From NCBI GenBank assembly GCA_016207025.1, contig JACQQM010000147.1, positions 1 to 41,979 on the forward strand: a stretch of DNA of 41,979 bases. Direction: 5' to 3'. The notes under the pieces were generated by a model. That model did not search any database. It saw nothing but the letters and a program-made list of their open reading frames with translations, and had not been told where the DNA came from. The position numbers were made by a program, and so were the translations under genes. Of this stretch, positions 30,821 through 41,825 are shown piece after piece. Each line of letters opens with the position of its first letter. Positions within the stretch are counted from its first letter, which is position 1. Source of the DNA: Nitrospirota bacterium. Its GTDB lineage: Bacteria > Nitrospirota > Nitrospiria > Nitrospirales > Nitrospiraceae.

Positions 30821-30946
30821 GCACACGTTACTGGCGGGAGACAACGGCGTTTCCCGTATGTGCGGTAGCCATGATGCGGCAGTGAATGCCGGATAGCAGG
30901 ACGATGACGTCCTCAGTCCCATGTGGGACCGAGGGCGTTTTTTTTT
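30821..30946 (+). ncRNA. Candidate ANTAR-responsive leader/attenuator RNA upstream of nadE
   Basis: Hairpin CGGGAGAC[AACGGC]GTTTCCCG (30835-30856) with AxxGxx hexaloop; second hairpin CGGCA-GTGAA-TGCCG; promoter before, terminator after. Confidence 0.65.
30907..30946 (+). terminator. Intrinsic terminator
   Basis: ACGTCCTCAGTCCC-atgt-GGGACCGAGGGCGT (14-position stem, one wobble and one A-C mismatch) followed by a run of T's to 30946. Confidence 0.88.
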
Positions 30947-30960
30947 GACCCTCTCCCTAA

Positions 30961-30997
30961 CCCTCCCCCGTGGCGGGGGAGGGGAGGGTGGGGGAGG
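30961..30997 (+). promoter_or_regulatory. C-rich/G-rich hairpin and G-quadruplex motif covering the nadE ribosome-binding region
   Basis: CCCTCCCCC-gtggc-GGGGGAGGG stem; GGGGGAGGGGAGGGTGGGGG (30975-30994), 8 nt before ATG 31003. Confidence 0.55.
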
Positions 30998-31002
30998 TCG
31001 TT

Positions 31003-32781
31003 ATGCGCATCTTCCGCATTGCCATGGTTCAAATGAACCCCATCGTGGGCGATCTGGCAGGGAATGTCGGGCGCATCAGTCGGTGGATCCAGGAGGCGCG
31101 TCACGTCAAACCGGACCTGGTTGTCTTTCCGGAGCTCGCGATCACCGGCTATCCACCGGAGGATCTGCTGCTCAAGCCGCGGTTCGTGGAGGACACCCGC
31201 CATGCGCTCGAAGAAGTGATTCGCCAGTCCAAGGGCGTGGCCACCGTGGTCGGCTACGTTGCGGAAGGCGGAGTCTCCGACTCGACTCGTGACCGCCCGA
31301 TGGTGGTGCCGGCCGGCCGGCACGAGCTGTACAACGCGGCGGCCGTCATCGCCGAACGGAAACTGGTCACGACCTACTGTAAGTCCTACTTGCCCAACTA
31401 CGGCGTCTTCGACGAGAGCCGTTATTTTCACCAGGGCCGACGCATCCCGGTCGTCGTGTTGAACGGCACCGTGCTGGGCGTGAACATCTGCGAAGACATC
31501 TGGTTTCCGGAAGGGCCGACACGGGCTCAGGCCGCGGCAGGCGCCGAGGTGATCGTGAATATCAATGCGTCACCGTTTCACGTGGGCAAAAGCCGGTTCC
31601 GCGAGCAGATGCTGGCCACACGGGCCAGGGACAATGGCGTGATCGTGACCTATACGAACATGGTGGGCGGGCAAGACGAGCTGGTCTTCGACGGGAACAG
31701 CCTGGTTCTGGACCAGACCGGGGAGGTCATTCTTAGAGGCAAGGCTTTCGAAGAAGACCTGCTGGTGGTGGATCTGAACGTTGCGGCGGTGGCCCGCAAC
31801 CGGATCGCTCATGGGCGAAAGAAATGGTTCGCCGGCAGGACGGCGGCCGCGATGGAGCGCGTCGTCATCTCGGCAGACTACCTGCCCAAGCGGCGTGCGC
31901 GGATTGTTCCCGCTGGCGCGGCTCCGCTGGACCCGTTGCATGAAGTGTACCGCGCCCTCGTGCTGGGCGTGCGTGACTATGTCCGAAAGAACAGGTTCAA
32001 GCGCGTACTCATCGGCTTGAGCGGGGGCATCGATTCGGCGCTGACCGCCGTCATTGCGGCGGATGCGCTGGGGCCGGCCAATGTGTTGGGCGTCTTTATG
32101 CCGTCCCCGTACACCTCCCGGGAGAGTCGTGAGGACGTGGCGGAACTGGCGCGGCGTGTGGGGATTCCGTTGCGGACGATCCCGATCACGAACACGTTCA
32201 AGACCTACTTGAAGTCTCTTGCCGCATCGTTCGAAGGCCGACCGTCCGACACGACCGAGGAGAATCTGCAGGCCCGGATCCGCGGCAATATCCTCATGGG
32301 GCTTTCCAACAAGTTCGGACACCTCGTCTTGACGACCGGCAACAAGAGCGAAATGAGCGTGGGATACGCCACGCTCTACGGGGACATGGCGGGAGGCTTT
32401 GCCGTGATCAAGGACGTGCCCAAAACGATGGTCTATGATCTGGCGCGCCTTCGCAATCGTATGGACCAGGCGGCAGTCATCCCCAAGCGGGTCTTTGAGC
32501 GGCCGCCGTCGGCCGAGCTCAAGCCCCATCAGAAGGACGAGGATTCTTTGCCCCCCTATCCGATCCTGGACCCGATCCTCAAGGCCTACGTGGAGGAGGA
32601 CCGCTCTCCGGAGGAAATTGTGGACATGGGCTTTGAACGGGAAACGGTGGAGCGGGTGATCGCAATGGTGGATCGCAGCGAGTACAAGCGGCGTCAGTCT
32701 CCGATCGGGATCAAGATCACCCATCGGGCCTTCGGCAAGGACCGTCGGATGCCGATCACAAACGGGTACCGGAACAGTTGA
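31003..32781 (+). CDS. nadE: Glutamine-dependent NAD+ synthetase (nitrilase + NAD synthase)
   Basis: MRIFRIAMVQMNPIVGDLAGN...LVVFPELAITGYPPEDLLLK; VLGVNICEDIWFP; LIGLSGGIDSALTAVIAADALG. Confidence 0.97.
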   Translation: MRIFRIAMVQMNPIVGDLAGNVGRISRWIQEARHVKPDLVVFPELAITGYPPEDLLLKPRFVEDTRHALEEVIRQSKGVATVVGYVAEGGVSDSTRDRPMVVPAGRHELYNAAAVIAERKLVTTYCKSYLPNYGVFDESRYFHQGRRIPVVVLNGTVLGVNICEDIWFPEGPTRAQAAAGAEVIVNINASPFHVGKSRFREQMLATRARDNGVIVTYTNMVGGQDELVFDGNSLVLDQTGEVILRGKAFEEDLLVVDLNVAAVARNRIAHGRKKWFAGRTAAAMERVVISADYLPKRRARIVPAGAAPLDPLHEVYRALVLGVRDYVRKNRFKRVLIGLSGGIDSALTAVIAADALGPANVLGVFMPSPYTSRESREDVAELARRVGIPLRTIPITNTFKTYLKSLAASFEGRPSDTTEENLQARIRGNILMGLSNKFGHLVLTTGNKSEMSVGYATLYGDMAGGFAVIKDVPKTMVYDLARLRNRMDQAAVIPKRVFERPPSAELKPHQKDEDSLPPYPILDPILKAYVEEDRSPEEIVDMGFERETVERVIAMVDRSEYKRRQSPIGIKITHRAFGKDRRMPITNGYRNS

Positions 32782-32866
32782 GCAGCGGGCGTTGGATGGA
32801 CGCACACAAGATGCCGGTGGCGAGTTTGCCGAAAGGGTTCATGACGGTCTTGACAAGGAGGCCACT

Positions 32867-34198
32867 GTGAGAATGGTGATGCGGTACGGGATCGGAATCA
32901 TCTCGGCCGTGTTCGGTGTCGCCGTGTGGGCAAGCGGAGCCTGGGCCCAAGAGGCATCGCAATTGCCTGCTGTGTCCAAGATCAATAGCGGGGACACGGC
33001 CTGGGTCCTGGCCGCCTCAGCGCTGGTGCTGGCCATGGTCTCCCCGGGCCTCGCCCTGTTTTACGGCGGGCTGGTCCGGAGCAAGAATGTGCTGGGCACG
33101 ATCATGCACAGCTTCATCATCCTCTGCCTGGTCAGCCTGATCTGGGTGCTGTGCGGGTACAGCCTGGCCTTCGGGCCGGATAAAGGCGGGGTGATCGGAG
33201 GTCTGGACTGGGCGGGGCTGAGCGGCGTCGGAGTGGACCCCCATCCGAGGTACGGTCCCACGATTCCTCATCAGGCCTTTATGGTGTTTCAGCTCATGTT
33301 TGCCGTGTTCACCCCGGCCCTCATCACCGGCGCCTTTGCCGAGCGCATGCGGTTCAGCGCGTTGCTGCTGTTCGCCGTCTTATGGTCGCTTCTGGTCTAT
33401 GCCCCGTTGGCGCATTGGGTCTGGGGCGGTGGCTGGCTGAAGAAGCTGGGAGCCTTGGATTTTGCCGGCGGCACGGTTGTGCATATCAGTGCGGGCGTCG
33501 GCGCGCTGGCCTGCGCCTTGGTGCTGGGCCAGCGCAGGGGGTACGGGACCGACTATATGGCGCCGCACAACCTGCCGTTCACCCTTCTGGGAACCGGGTT
33601 GCTGTGGTTTGGGTGGATCGGGTTCAATGGCGGGAGCGCGCTGGGGGCCAATGGCACCGCCGTCGGCGCCATTGTCGCGACCCAGACGGCCGCGGCCACT
33701 GCGGCGCTGACCTGGATGGTGGTGGAATGGCTCCATCGCGGCAAACCGACGGCACTGGGTGTGGCCAGCGGGGCGGTGGCCGGCATGGCCACCGTGACCC
33801 CTGGGGCCGGCTATGTCTCGCCCTTCTCGGCCATCCTGATCGGGCTCGCGGCCGGCACGTTCTGCTATTTCGCCATTGTCTGCAAGGGGAAACTTCGCTA
33901 TGATGATTCGCTTGATGTGGTCGGCATCCATGCGGTTGGTGGGATCACCGGGATTCTGGCCACGGGGCTCCTTGCCTCCAAGGCGATTAATCCTTCGGGG
34001 GCGGACGGACTCTTCTTTGGAAATCCCGCCCAGTTTGGCATTCAGGCGATGGCGGCATGCGCGGCGGTGCTCTTCTCCTTCATCGGCACGTACATGATCC
34101 TCAAGCTGGTCGACGGCCTGATGGGATTGAGGGTGTCTTCGGAAGAGGAAGCGATCGGCTTGGATCTCAGCCAACACAATGAGCGAGCCTATTCGTGA
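32867..34198 (+). CDS. amtB: Ammonium transporter (Amt family)
   Basis: SGDTAWVLAASALVLAMVSPGLALFYGGLVRSKNVL; DFAGGTVVHISAGVGALA; HAVGGITGILATG; GTG start after AAGGAGG. Confidence 0.95.
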   Translation: MRMVMRYGIGIISAVFGVAVWASGAWAQEASQLPAVSKINSGDTAWVLAASALVLAMVSPGLALFYGGLVRSKNVLGTIMHSFIILCLVSLIWVLCGYSLAFGPDKGGVIGGLDWAGLSGVGVDPHPRYGPTIPHQAFMVFQLMFAVFTPALITGAFAERMRFSALLLFAVLWSLLVYAPLAHWVWGGGWLKKLGALDFAGGTVVHISAGVGALACALVLGQRRGYGTDYMAPHNLPFTLLGTGLLWFGWIGFNGGSALGANGTAVGAIVATQTAAATAALTWMVVEWLHRGKPTALGVASGAVAGMATVTPGAGYVSPFSAILIGLAAGTFCYFAIVCKGKLRYDDSLDVVGIHAVGGITGILATGLLASKAINPSGADGLFFGNPAQFGIQAMAACAAVLFSFIGTYMILKLVDGLMGLRVSSEEEAIGLDLSQHNERAYS

Positions 34199-34221
34199 TC
34201 GAGTGAGCCATAAGCGGATAG

Positions 34222-37346
<3,125 letters not shown>

Positions 37347-37370
37347 GTCGGAGATGAAAGGAGGATCGGA

Positions 37371-38780
37371 ATGAATTCCCGCGAAGTGTTGGAGTACGCA
37401 AAAAAGAACAAGGCGCAGGTTGTGGACCTCAAGTTCGTGGATCTGCTTGGAACCTGGCAGCATTTCTCGATCCCGATCGAGGAGTTGGGCGAGGATACGT
37501 TCAAGAACGGTTCCGGATTCGACGGATCATCCATCAGAGGATGGAAAGCCATCCAGTCCAGCGATATGCTCGTTGTCCCGGATCCGGCCACCGCCTGCAT
37601 GGATCCCTTTATGGCGGTGCCAACGCTGAGCCTGGTCTGCAACGTGGTGGATCCGATTACCCGGGAAGCCTACGACCGGGACCCGCGGAACATTGCGCAG
37701 AGAGCCGAAAAGTATCTCAAGGGCACAAAGATCGGCGACATCTCGTATTGGGGGCCGGAGGCTGAGTTCTTCATCTTTGACCAGGCCCGCTATGACCAGA
37801 ACAGCCACAGCGGCTATTACTTTATCGATTCCGAGGAGGGAATCTGGAACTCCGGCAAGGAAGGGGTGAACCTTGGTTCGAAGCCCCGGCACAAAGAAGG
37901 GTACTTTCCGGTGGCCCCGACCGACACTCAACAGGATATCCGGAGCGAGATGATCCTGGAAATGCAGAAGGTGGGGATGTCGGTCGAGAAGCAACACCAC
38001 GAGGTGGCGACGGCCGGCCAAGCCGAGATCGACCTGCGCTTCGACTCTCTGGTGAACATGGCCGACAAAATGATGATGTACAAGTACATCATCAAGAATG
38101 TAGCCCGCCGGCACCACAAGACCGTCACGTTCATGCCCAAGCCGCTCTTCGGCGACAACGGTTCCGGCATGCACACGCATCAGAGCATCTGGAAAGAAGG
38201 CAAACCGTTGTTTGCCGGCAAAGAGTATGCCGGGGTGTCCCAGCTCTGCTTGTACTATATCGGCGGCATCCTGAAGCACGCGACGGCCCTGGCGGCCTTT
38301 ACCAACCCGACCACCAATTCGTATAAGCGACTCACCCCTGGGTTCGAAGCGCCCGTCCTGCTGGCCTATTCCAGCCGCAACCGGTCCGCCGGCATCCGCA
38401 TCCCGATGTATTCGCCAAGCCCCAAGGCCAAGCGGATCGAAGTGCGGTTTCCCGACCCGGCCTGCAATCCGTATTTGGCCTTCTCCGCGATGCTCATGGC
38501 CGGCCTGGACGGCATTGAGAACAAGATCGATCCGGGCGAGCCGATGGACAAGGATCTCTACGACCTCGAGCCTCGGGAAGCGGCCAGGATCCCGACCATG
38601 CCGGGCAGTCTTGATGACGCCATCAGAAATCTTGAGAAGGACCATCAGTTCCTGCTCAAGGGCGGCGTGTTCAGCGAGGACTTGATCGAGACCTGGATTG
38701 CGTATAAGCGCGGTCGTGAAGTGGACCAGCTTCGGCTGCGCCCGCATCCCTACGAATTCTTTATGTACTACGACGTGTGA
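37371..38780 (+). CDS. glnA: Glutamine synthetase type I
   Basis: [55 protein letters not shown]. Confidence 0.98.
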   Translation: MNSREVLEYAKKNKAQVVDLKFVDLLGTWQHFSIPIEELGEDTFKNGSGFDGSSIRGWKAIQSSDMLVVPDPATACMDPFMAVPTLSLVCNVVDPITREAYDRDPRNIAQRAEKYLKGTKIGDISYWGPEAEFFIFDQARYDQNSHSGYYFIDSEEGIWNSGKEGVNLGSKPRHKEGYFPVAPTDTQQDIRSEMILEMQKVGMSVEKQHHEVATAGQAEIDLRFDSLVNMADKMMMYKYIIKNVARRHHKTVTFMPKPLFGDNGSGMHTHQSIWKEGKPLFAGKEYAGVSQLCLYYIGGILKHATALAAFTNPTTNSYKRLTPGFEAPVLLAYSSRNRSAGIRIPMYSPSPKAKRIEVRFPDPACNPYLAFSAMLMAGLDGIENKIDPGEPMDKDLYDLEPREAARIPTMPGSLDDAIRNLEKDHQFLLKGGVFSEDLIETWIAYKRGREVDQLRLRPHPYEFFMYYDV

Positions 38781-38940
38781 GACATGAGGCGAGAGGCGAT
38801 AGGCAATGGGCGAGGAGTGCGACGGAGTACCTCGTCTGCTCCAGGCTATAGCCCATAGCCGATAGCCTCGTGCCCATTTCTTAGGTCCGACAGCGTCGTC
38901 GGGCGGGGTGCCCGTTGCTCCGAAAGTGCAACGGGCCAAC

Positions 38941-39019
38941 TGGCAAAGGCGCCAGCACTGCCGAGAGCGTTCGATGAGCGAACGCTCCGGACAGAAGGCT
39001 GGCGCTTTTTATTTGAGGT
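38941..39019 (+). terminator. Compound hairpin with U-tract between glnA and the sigma-54 activator
   Basis: Outer GCGCCAGC/GCTGGCGC enclosing CCGaGAGCGTTCG-atgag-CGAACGCTCCGG, followed by TTTTTATTT. Confidence 0.7.
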
Positions 39020-39074
39020 TCAATCCGGGCGTCGGCTGTGATGGCACGTCCAGCCCGGTGGCAAAGGAATTGTG

Positions 39075-40334
39075 ATGAGTGTAGCTGAAGTCATGGCGGG
39101 ACAGCTCGAAGAATTCCTCACGGACGAGTGCGCCGCGCTTGAGACCATGGCCGTGGTGTTGGCCGGAGGAGGGTCCCCGCAACAGAGGGTTGACCACGCG
39201 CTGGAACTGCTCCAGCACCGCCTCCGCGTGCTGCGGGCCAGGCTCGTTTCAAGTGAGTCTGGGGCCGAGGTGTTCTCCAAGCCACCGAAGCGGCTAGGGG
39301 GGGCGGACCATTCACAAGCCAAAGAAGCGACAGCGGTGACGAGTCGCCACGCGGGTCTGGTCGGACACAGCGCCGCGGTGCAACAGGTCTATCAGGCGAT
39401 TGAGCGTGTCAGTCACAGCCAGGCAACGGTCCTGCTGCGGGGAGAAAGCGGGACGGGCAAGGAACTGGTCGCCAAGGCGATCCACCTGGAAGGGCCTCGG
39501 GCGGATGGCCCGTTTATTCGTCTGCACTGCGCGGCGGTGACCGAAACCCTGCTGGAGAGTGAGCTGTTCGGTCATGAGCGCGGCGCGTTCACCGGCGCAG
39601 TGGAAACGCGCAAGGGACGGTTCGAACTGGCTGATGGAGGCACGTTGTTCCTGGATGAAATCGGCGATGTGCCCCTGGCCATCCAGGTCAAACTGCTCCG
39701 CGTCCTGCAGGACAAATGTTTCGAGCGGGTAGGGGGAAGCCGGTTGGTGATGGTGGATGTGCGTGTGATTTCCGCCACCCACCGCGATCTGGAAGCGATG
39801 GTGCGGGCGGGGGAGTTCCGGGAAGATCTGTATTACCGCCTCAACGTCGTCCCCATCGCGTTGCCGCCGCTGCGAGAGCGCGAAGGGGACATTCCGCTCT
39901 TGATCGAGCATTTCCTGGCTCGCTTCAATCGGGAGAACCGCCGGCAGGTGCGTTTGGGCCATGATCTGCTGGCCCTCATGGGGCGGTACCATTGGCCAGG
40001 TAATGTGCGGGAACTTCAGAACTGTGTGGAGAGGCTGGTGGTCATGGCCGACTCCGATCACGATCTGGTGACGTTCGAGACCATTCCCCCGTCGCTGCGC
40101 GGCTATTTTGCGGACATGAGACAGGTTACAGGCGCGGATCAAGGTAAAGGCGGAAAAGAGCGGGCGGAAGGGCAGCCGCTTGGCGCAAGCCTGCAAGCCA
40201 TCGAACGACAGCGGCTGCTGGATGCGCTCGAGCGAGTCGGGTGGGTGCAGGCGAGGGCGGCTCGCGCCCTGGGGCTGACGCCCCGGCAGGTGGCGTACAA
40301 GATGCGGAAGTACGGGATCTGTGAGTTGAAATGA
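39075..40334 (+). CDS. Sigma-54-dependent transcriptional activator (AAA+ and Fis-type HTH, no receiver domain)
   Basis: [15 protein letters not shown] Walker [33 protein letters not shown]-term [25 protein letters not shown]-term ~85 aa unrecognised. Confidence 0.93.
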   Translation: MSVAEVMAGQLEEFLTDECAALETMAVVLAGGGSPQQRVDHALELLQHRLRVLRARLVSSESGAEVFSKPPKRLGGADHSQAKEATAVTSRHAGLVGHSAAVQQVYQAIERVSHSQATVLLRGESGTGKELVAKAIHLEGPRADGPFIRLHCAAVTETLLESELFGHERGAFTGAVETRKGRFELADGGTLFLDEIGDVPLAIQVKLLRVLQDKCFERVGGSRLVMVDVRVISATHRDLEAMVRAGEFREDLYYRLNVVPIALPPLREREGDIPLLIEHFLARFNRENRRQVRLGHDLLALMGRYHWPGNVRELQNCVERLVVMADSDHDLVTFETIPPSLRGYFADMRQVTGADQGKGGKERAEGQPLGASLQAIERQRLLDALERVGWVQARAARALGLTPRQVAYKMRKYGICELK

Positions 40335-40345
40335 GGGCAATGGAT

Positions 40346-40433
40346 GTCCGGGCTAACTTCCGTGCTCGCGCGTCGCGCACGATCGGAATGTGCTCGCTGG
40401 ATGCGCGCAGTAAAGGACAGTCCGGCCAACCCT
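40346..40433. repeat. Dispersed palindromic element copy C (upstream of cynS)
   Basis: CGTGCTCGCGCGTCGCGCAC left core and TGTGCTCGCTGGATGCGCGCAGT right core, flanked by TCCGGG / AGTCCGGCCAACCCT. Confidence 0.6.
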
Positions 40434-40566
40434 ACTGGTTGTAGAAGCGAAGAAAGCAAATAATAGGCGCGCGGTAGAGCCCAGCCGCCCCATAGTCATC
40501 AATGAATCTAAAGACCTCCATACCCTAGTATGTGGAGAGGGGAGATAAAAGCAAGGAGGAGGCCAT

Positions 40567-41007
40567 ATGGAAGAAAAGAAGGCGAGGGATATGATTAAGG
40601 CCAAGCGGCTGGAGAAAAAGGTAACGATTGCCCAACTGGCCAAGACGGTTGGGAAAAATTCGATGTTCGTGGCAGCGGCCCTGCAGGGTAACCACCGTCT
40701 GACCGAGGAGGAGGCCAAGAAGGTAGGACACGCGCTAGGGCTTGATAAGGAGACCACCGAGGCGCTCAGCAAGTTTCCAGTTCGAACCGATTTTCCGAAC
40801 GCCACCGACCCGTTCAAATACCGTCTCCTGGAAGTCATCGGAGTGTATGGAGATGCCCTGCGAGAAATGGCCAACGAGATGTTCGGCGACGGCATCATGA
40901 GCGCGATTGATTTTACGATCGACATGGAACGGGTGACCGGGAGCCAGGGTGAGGCCCGCTGCAAGATCACCTTGAATGGCAAGTGGCTGGAATACAAGAC
41001 ATTTTGA
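40567..41007 (+). CDS. cynS: Cyanate hydratase (cyanase), cytoplasmic
   Basis: HTH-like N-domain; DPFKYRLLEVIGVYGDALREMANEMFGDGIMSAIDFTIDMERV...ITLNGKWLEYKTF; catalytic R, E, S present. Confidence 0.96.
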   Translation: MEEKKARDMIKAKRLEKKVTIAQLAKTVGKNSMFVAAALQGNHRLTEEEAKKVGHALGLDKETTEALSKFPVRTDFPNATDPFKYRLLEVIGVYGDALREMANEMFGDGIMSAIDFTIDMERVTGSQGEARCKITLNGKWLEYKTF

Positions 41008-41142
41008 CAGAAGGGGGTGGTGTCACAGTTATGGCTATCTAAAGAAACCTTCAGGTGCGAGTCGTCATGGAGCTAGGCGGCGGCTCAGAGTGTCGCACAT
41101 CGCGTTCAACCATTTCATGTTCATGAACAGAGGAGGTCGGTC

Positions 41143-41703
41143 ATGAAATTCTTCACCTTGAGCGCCTTGGCTCTGCTGCTCCTAGGTTTTTGGCAGGGGG
41201 CGGCATGGGCAGAAATTGAGAGCGACGTGGTCGATATGATCGCCCAGGAGAGTCTCGATAAACGCAAGCCAACGTTGGCCGTCGCTAACAAAGCGGCCGT
41301 GGCGAAGAAACTGACACTCGAAGCGCTGGGGATGGCCTGCAAGTTGATGCCGATCCGGGTAGGTGCAGTGCTCACCGGACAGGCACCGATGGAGAAAAGG
41401 TCGCAGGAGTGTCTCGAGAAGCAGCTCGGCCTGAAGGCCGGCAGCCTCGCCCCGCTGCTAGAGCCCCCGGCCCGGTGGAATGTGGGGTCCATCTATCGGG
41501 TTCACGAGGCCATCGACGTCTACGCTCCAGCGATCCAGCGGTGGTTCAACGAACATTTTGGCGATTACATCATGTCGGCCATTGACTTTGTGGTGGAAGT
41601 GAAGGAGACCAAGGGCAGCCACGGTGACCGCCGCATCCAGATCATCTTCGATGGCAAGGCGTTACCATATTCCGATGACGAAGGCTGGGCAGCGACGCAG
41701 TAG
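41143..41703 (+). CDS. Cyanase-family protein with predicted Sec signal peptide
   Basis: MKFFTLSALALLLLGFWQGAAWA|EIES leader; C-domain SIYRVHEAIDVYAPAIQRWFNEHFGDYIMSAIDFVVEVKET...IIFDGKALPY aligns with CynS; R, E, S spacing retained. Confidence 0.85.
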   Translation: MKFFTLSALALLLLGFWQGAAWAEIESDVVDMIAQESLDKRKPTLAVANKAAVAKKLTLEALGMACKLMPIRVGAVLTGQAPMEKRSQECLEKQLGLKAGSLAPLLEPPARWNVGSIYRVHEAIDVYAPAIQRWFNEHFGDYIMSAIDFVVEVKETKGSHGDRRIQIIFDGKALPYSDDEGWAATQ

Positions 41704-41825
41704 GGACTGTGAGGTGCTGGGGATGAAACTTCGCAGGCTCTTCCCGGCAGCCTGCGCCAAGCAGCCACAGGGGGGACGAGAAGCAACGAATCGAGTCGAT
41801 CCCATTCAATGTTAGGAGGTGTGTC

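Noticed and set aside
30877-30891. Calling CGGCAGTGAATGCCG a definite canonical ANTAR P2 hairpin
   Set aside because: The most stable fold closes an A-U pair and gives a 5-nt GTGAA loop, so the AGTGAA hexaloop is not clearly formed; reported only as a possible P2.
38900-38990. c-di-GMP (GEMM), cobalamin or glnA-type riboswitch in the glnA downstream region
   Set aside because: There is a CCGAAAG loop and hairpin array, but I could not match the conserved cores of these families by eye; kept only as an unclassified structured region/terminator.
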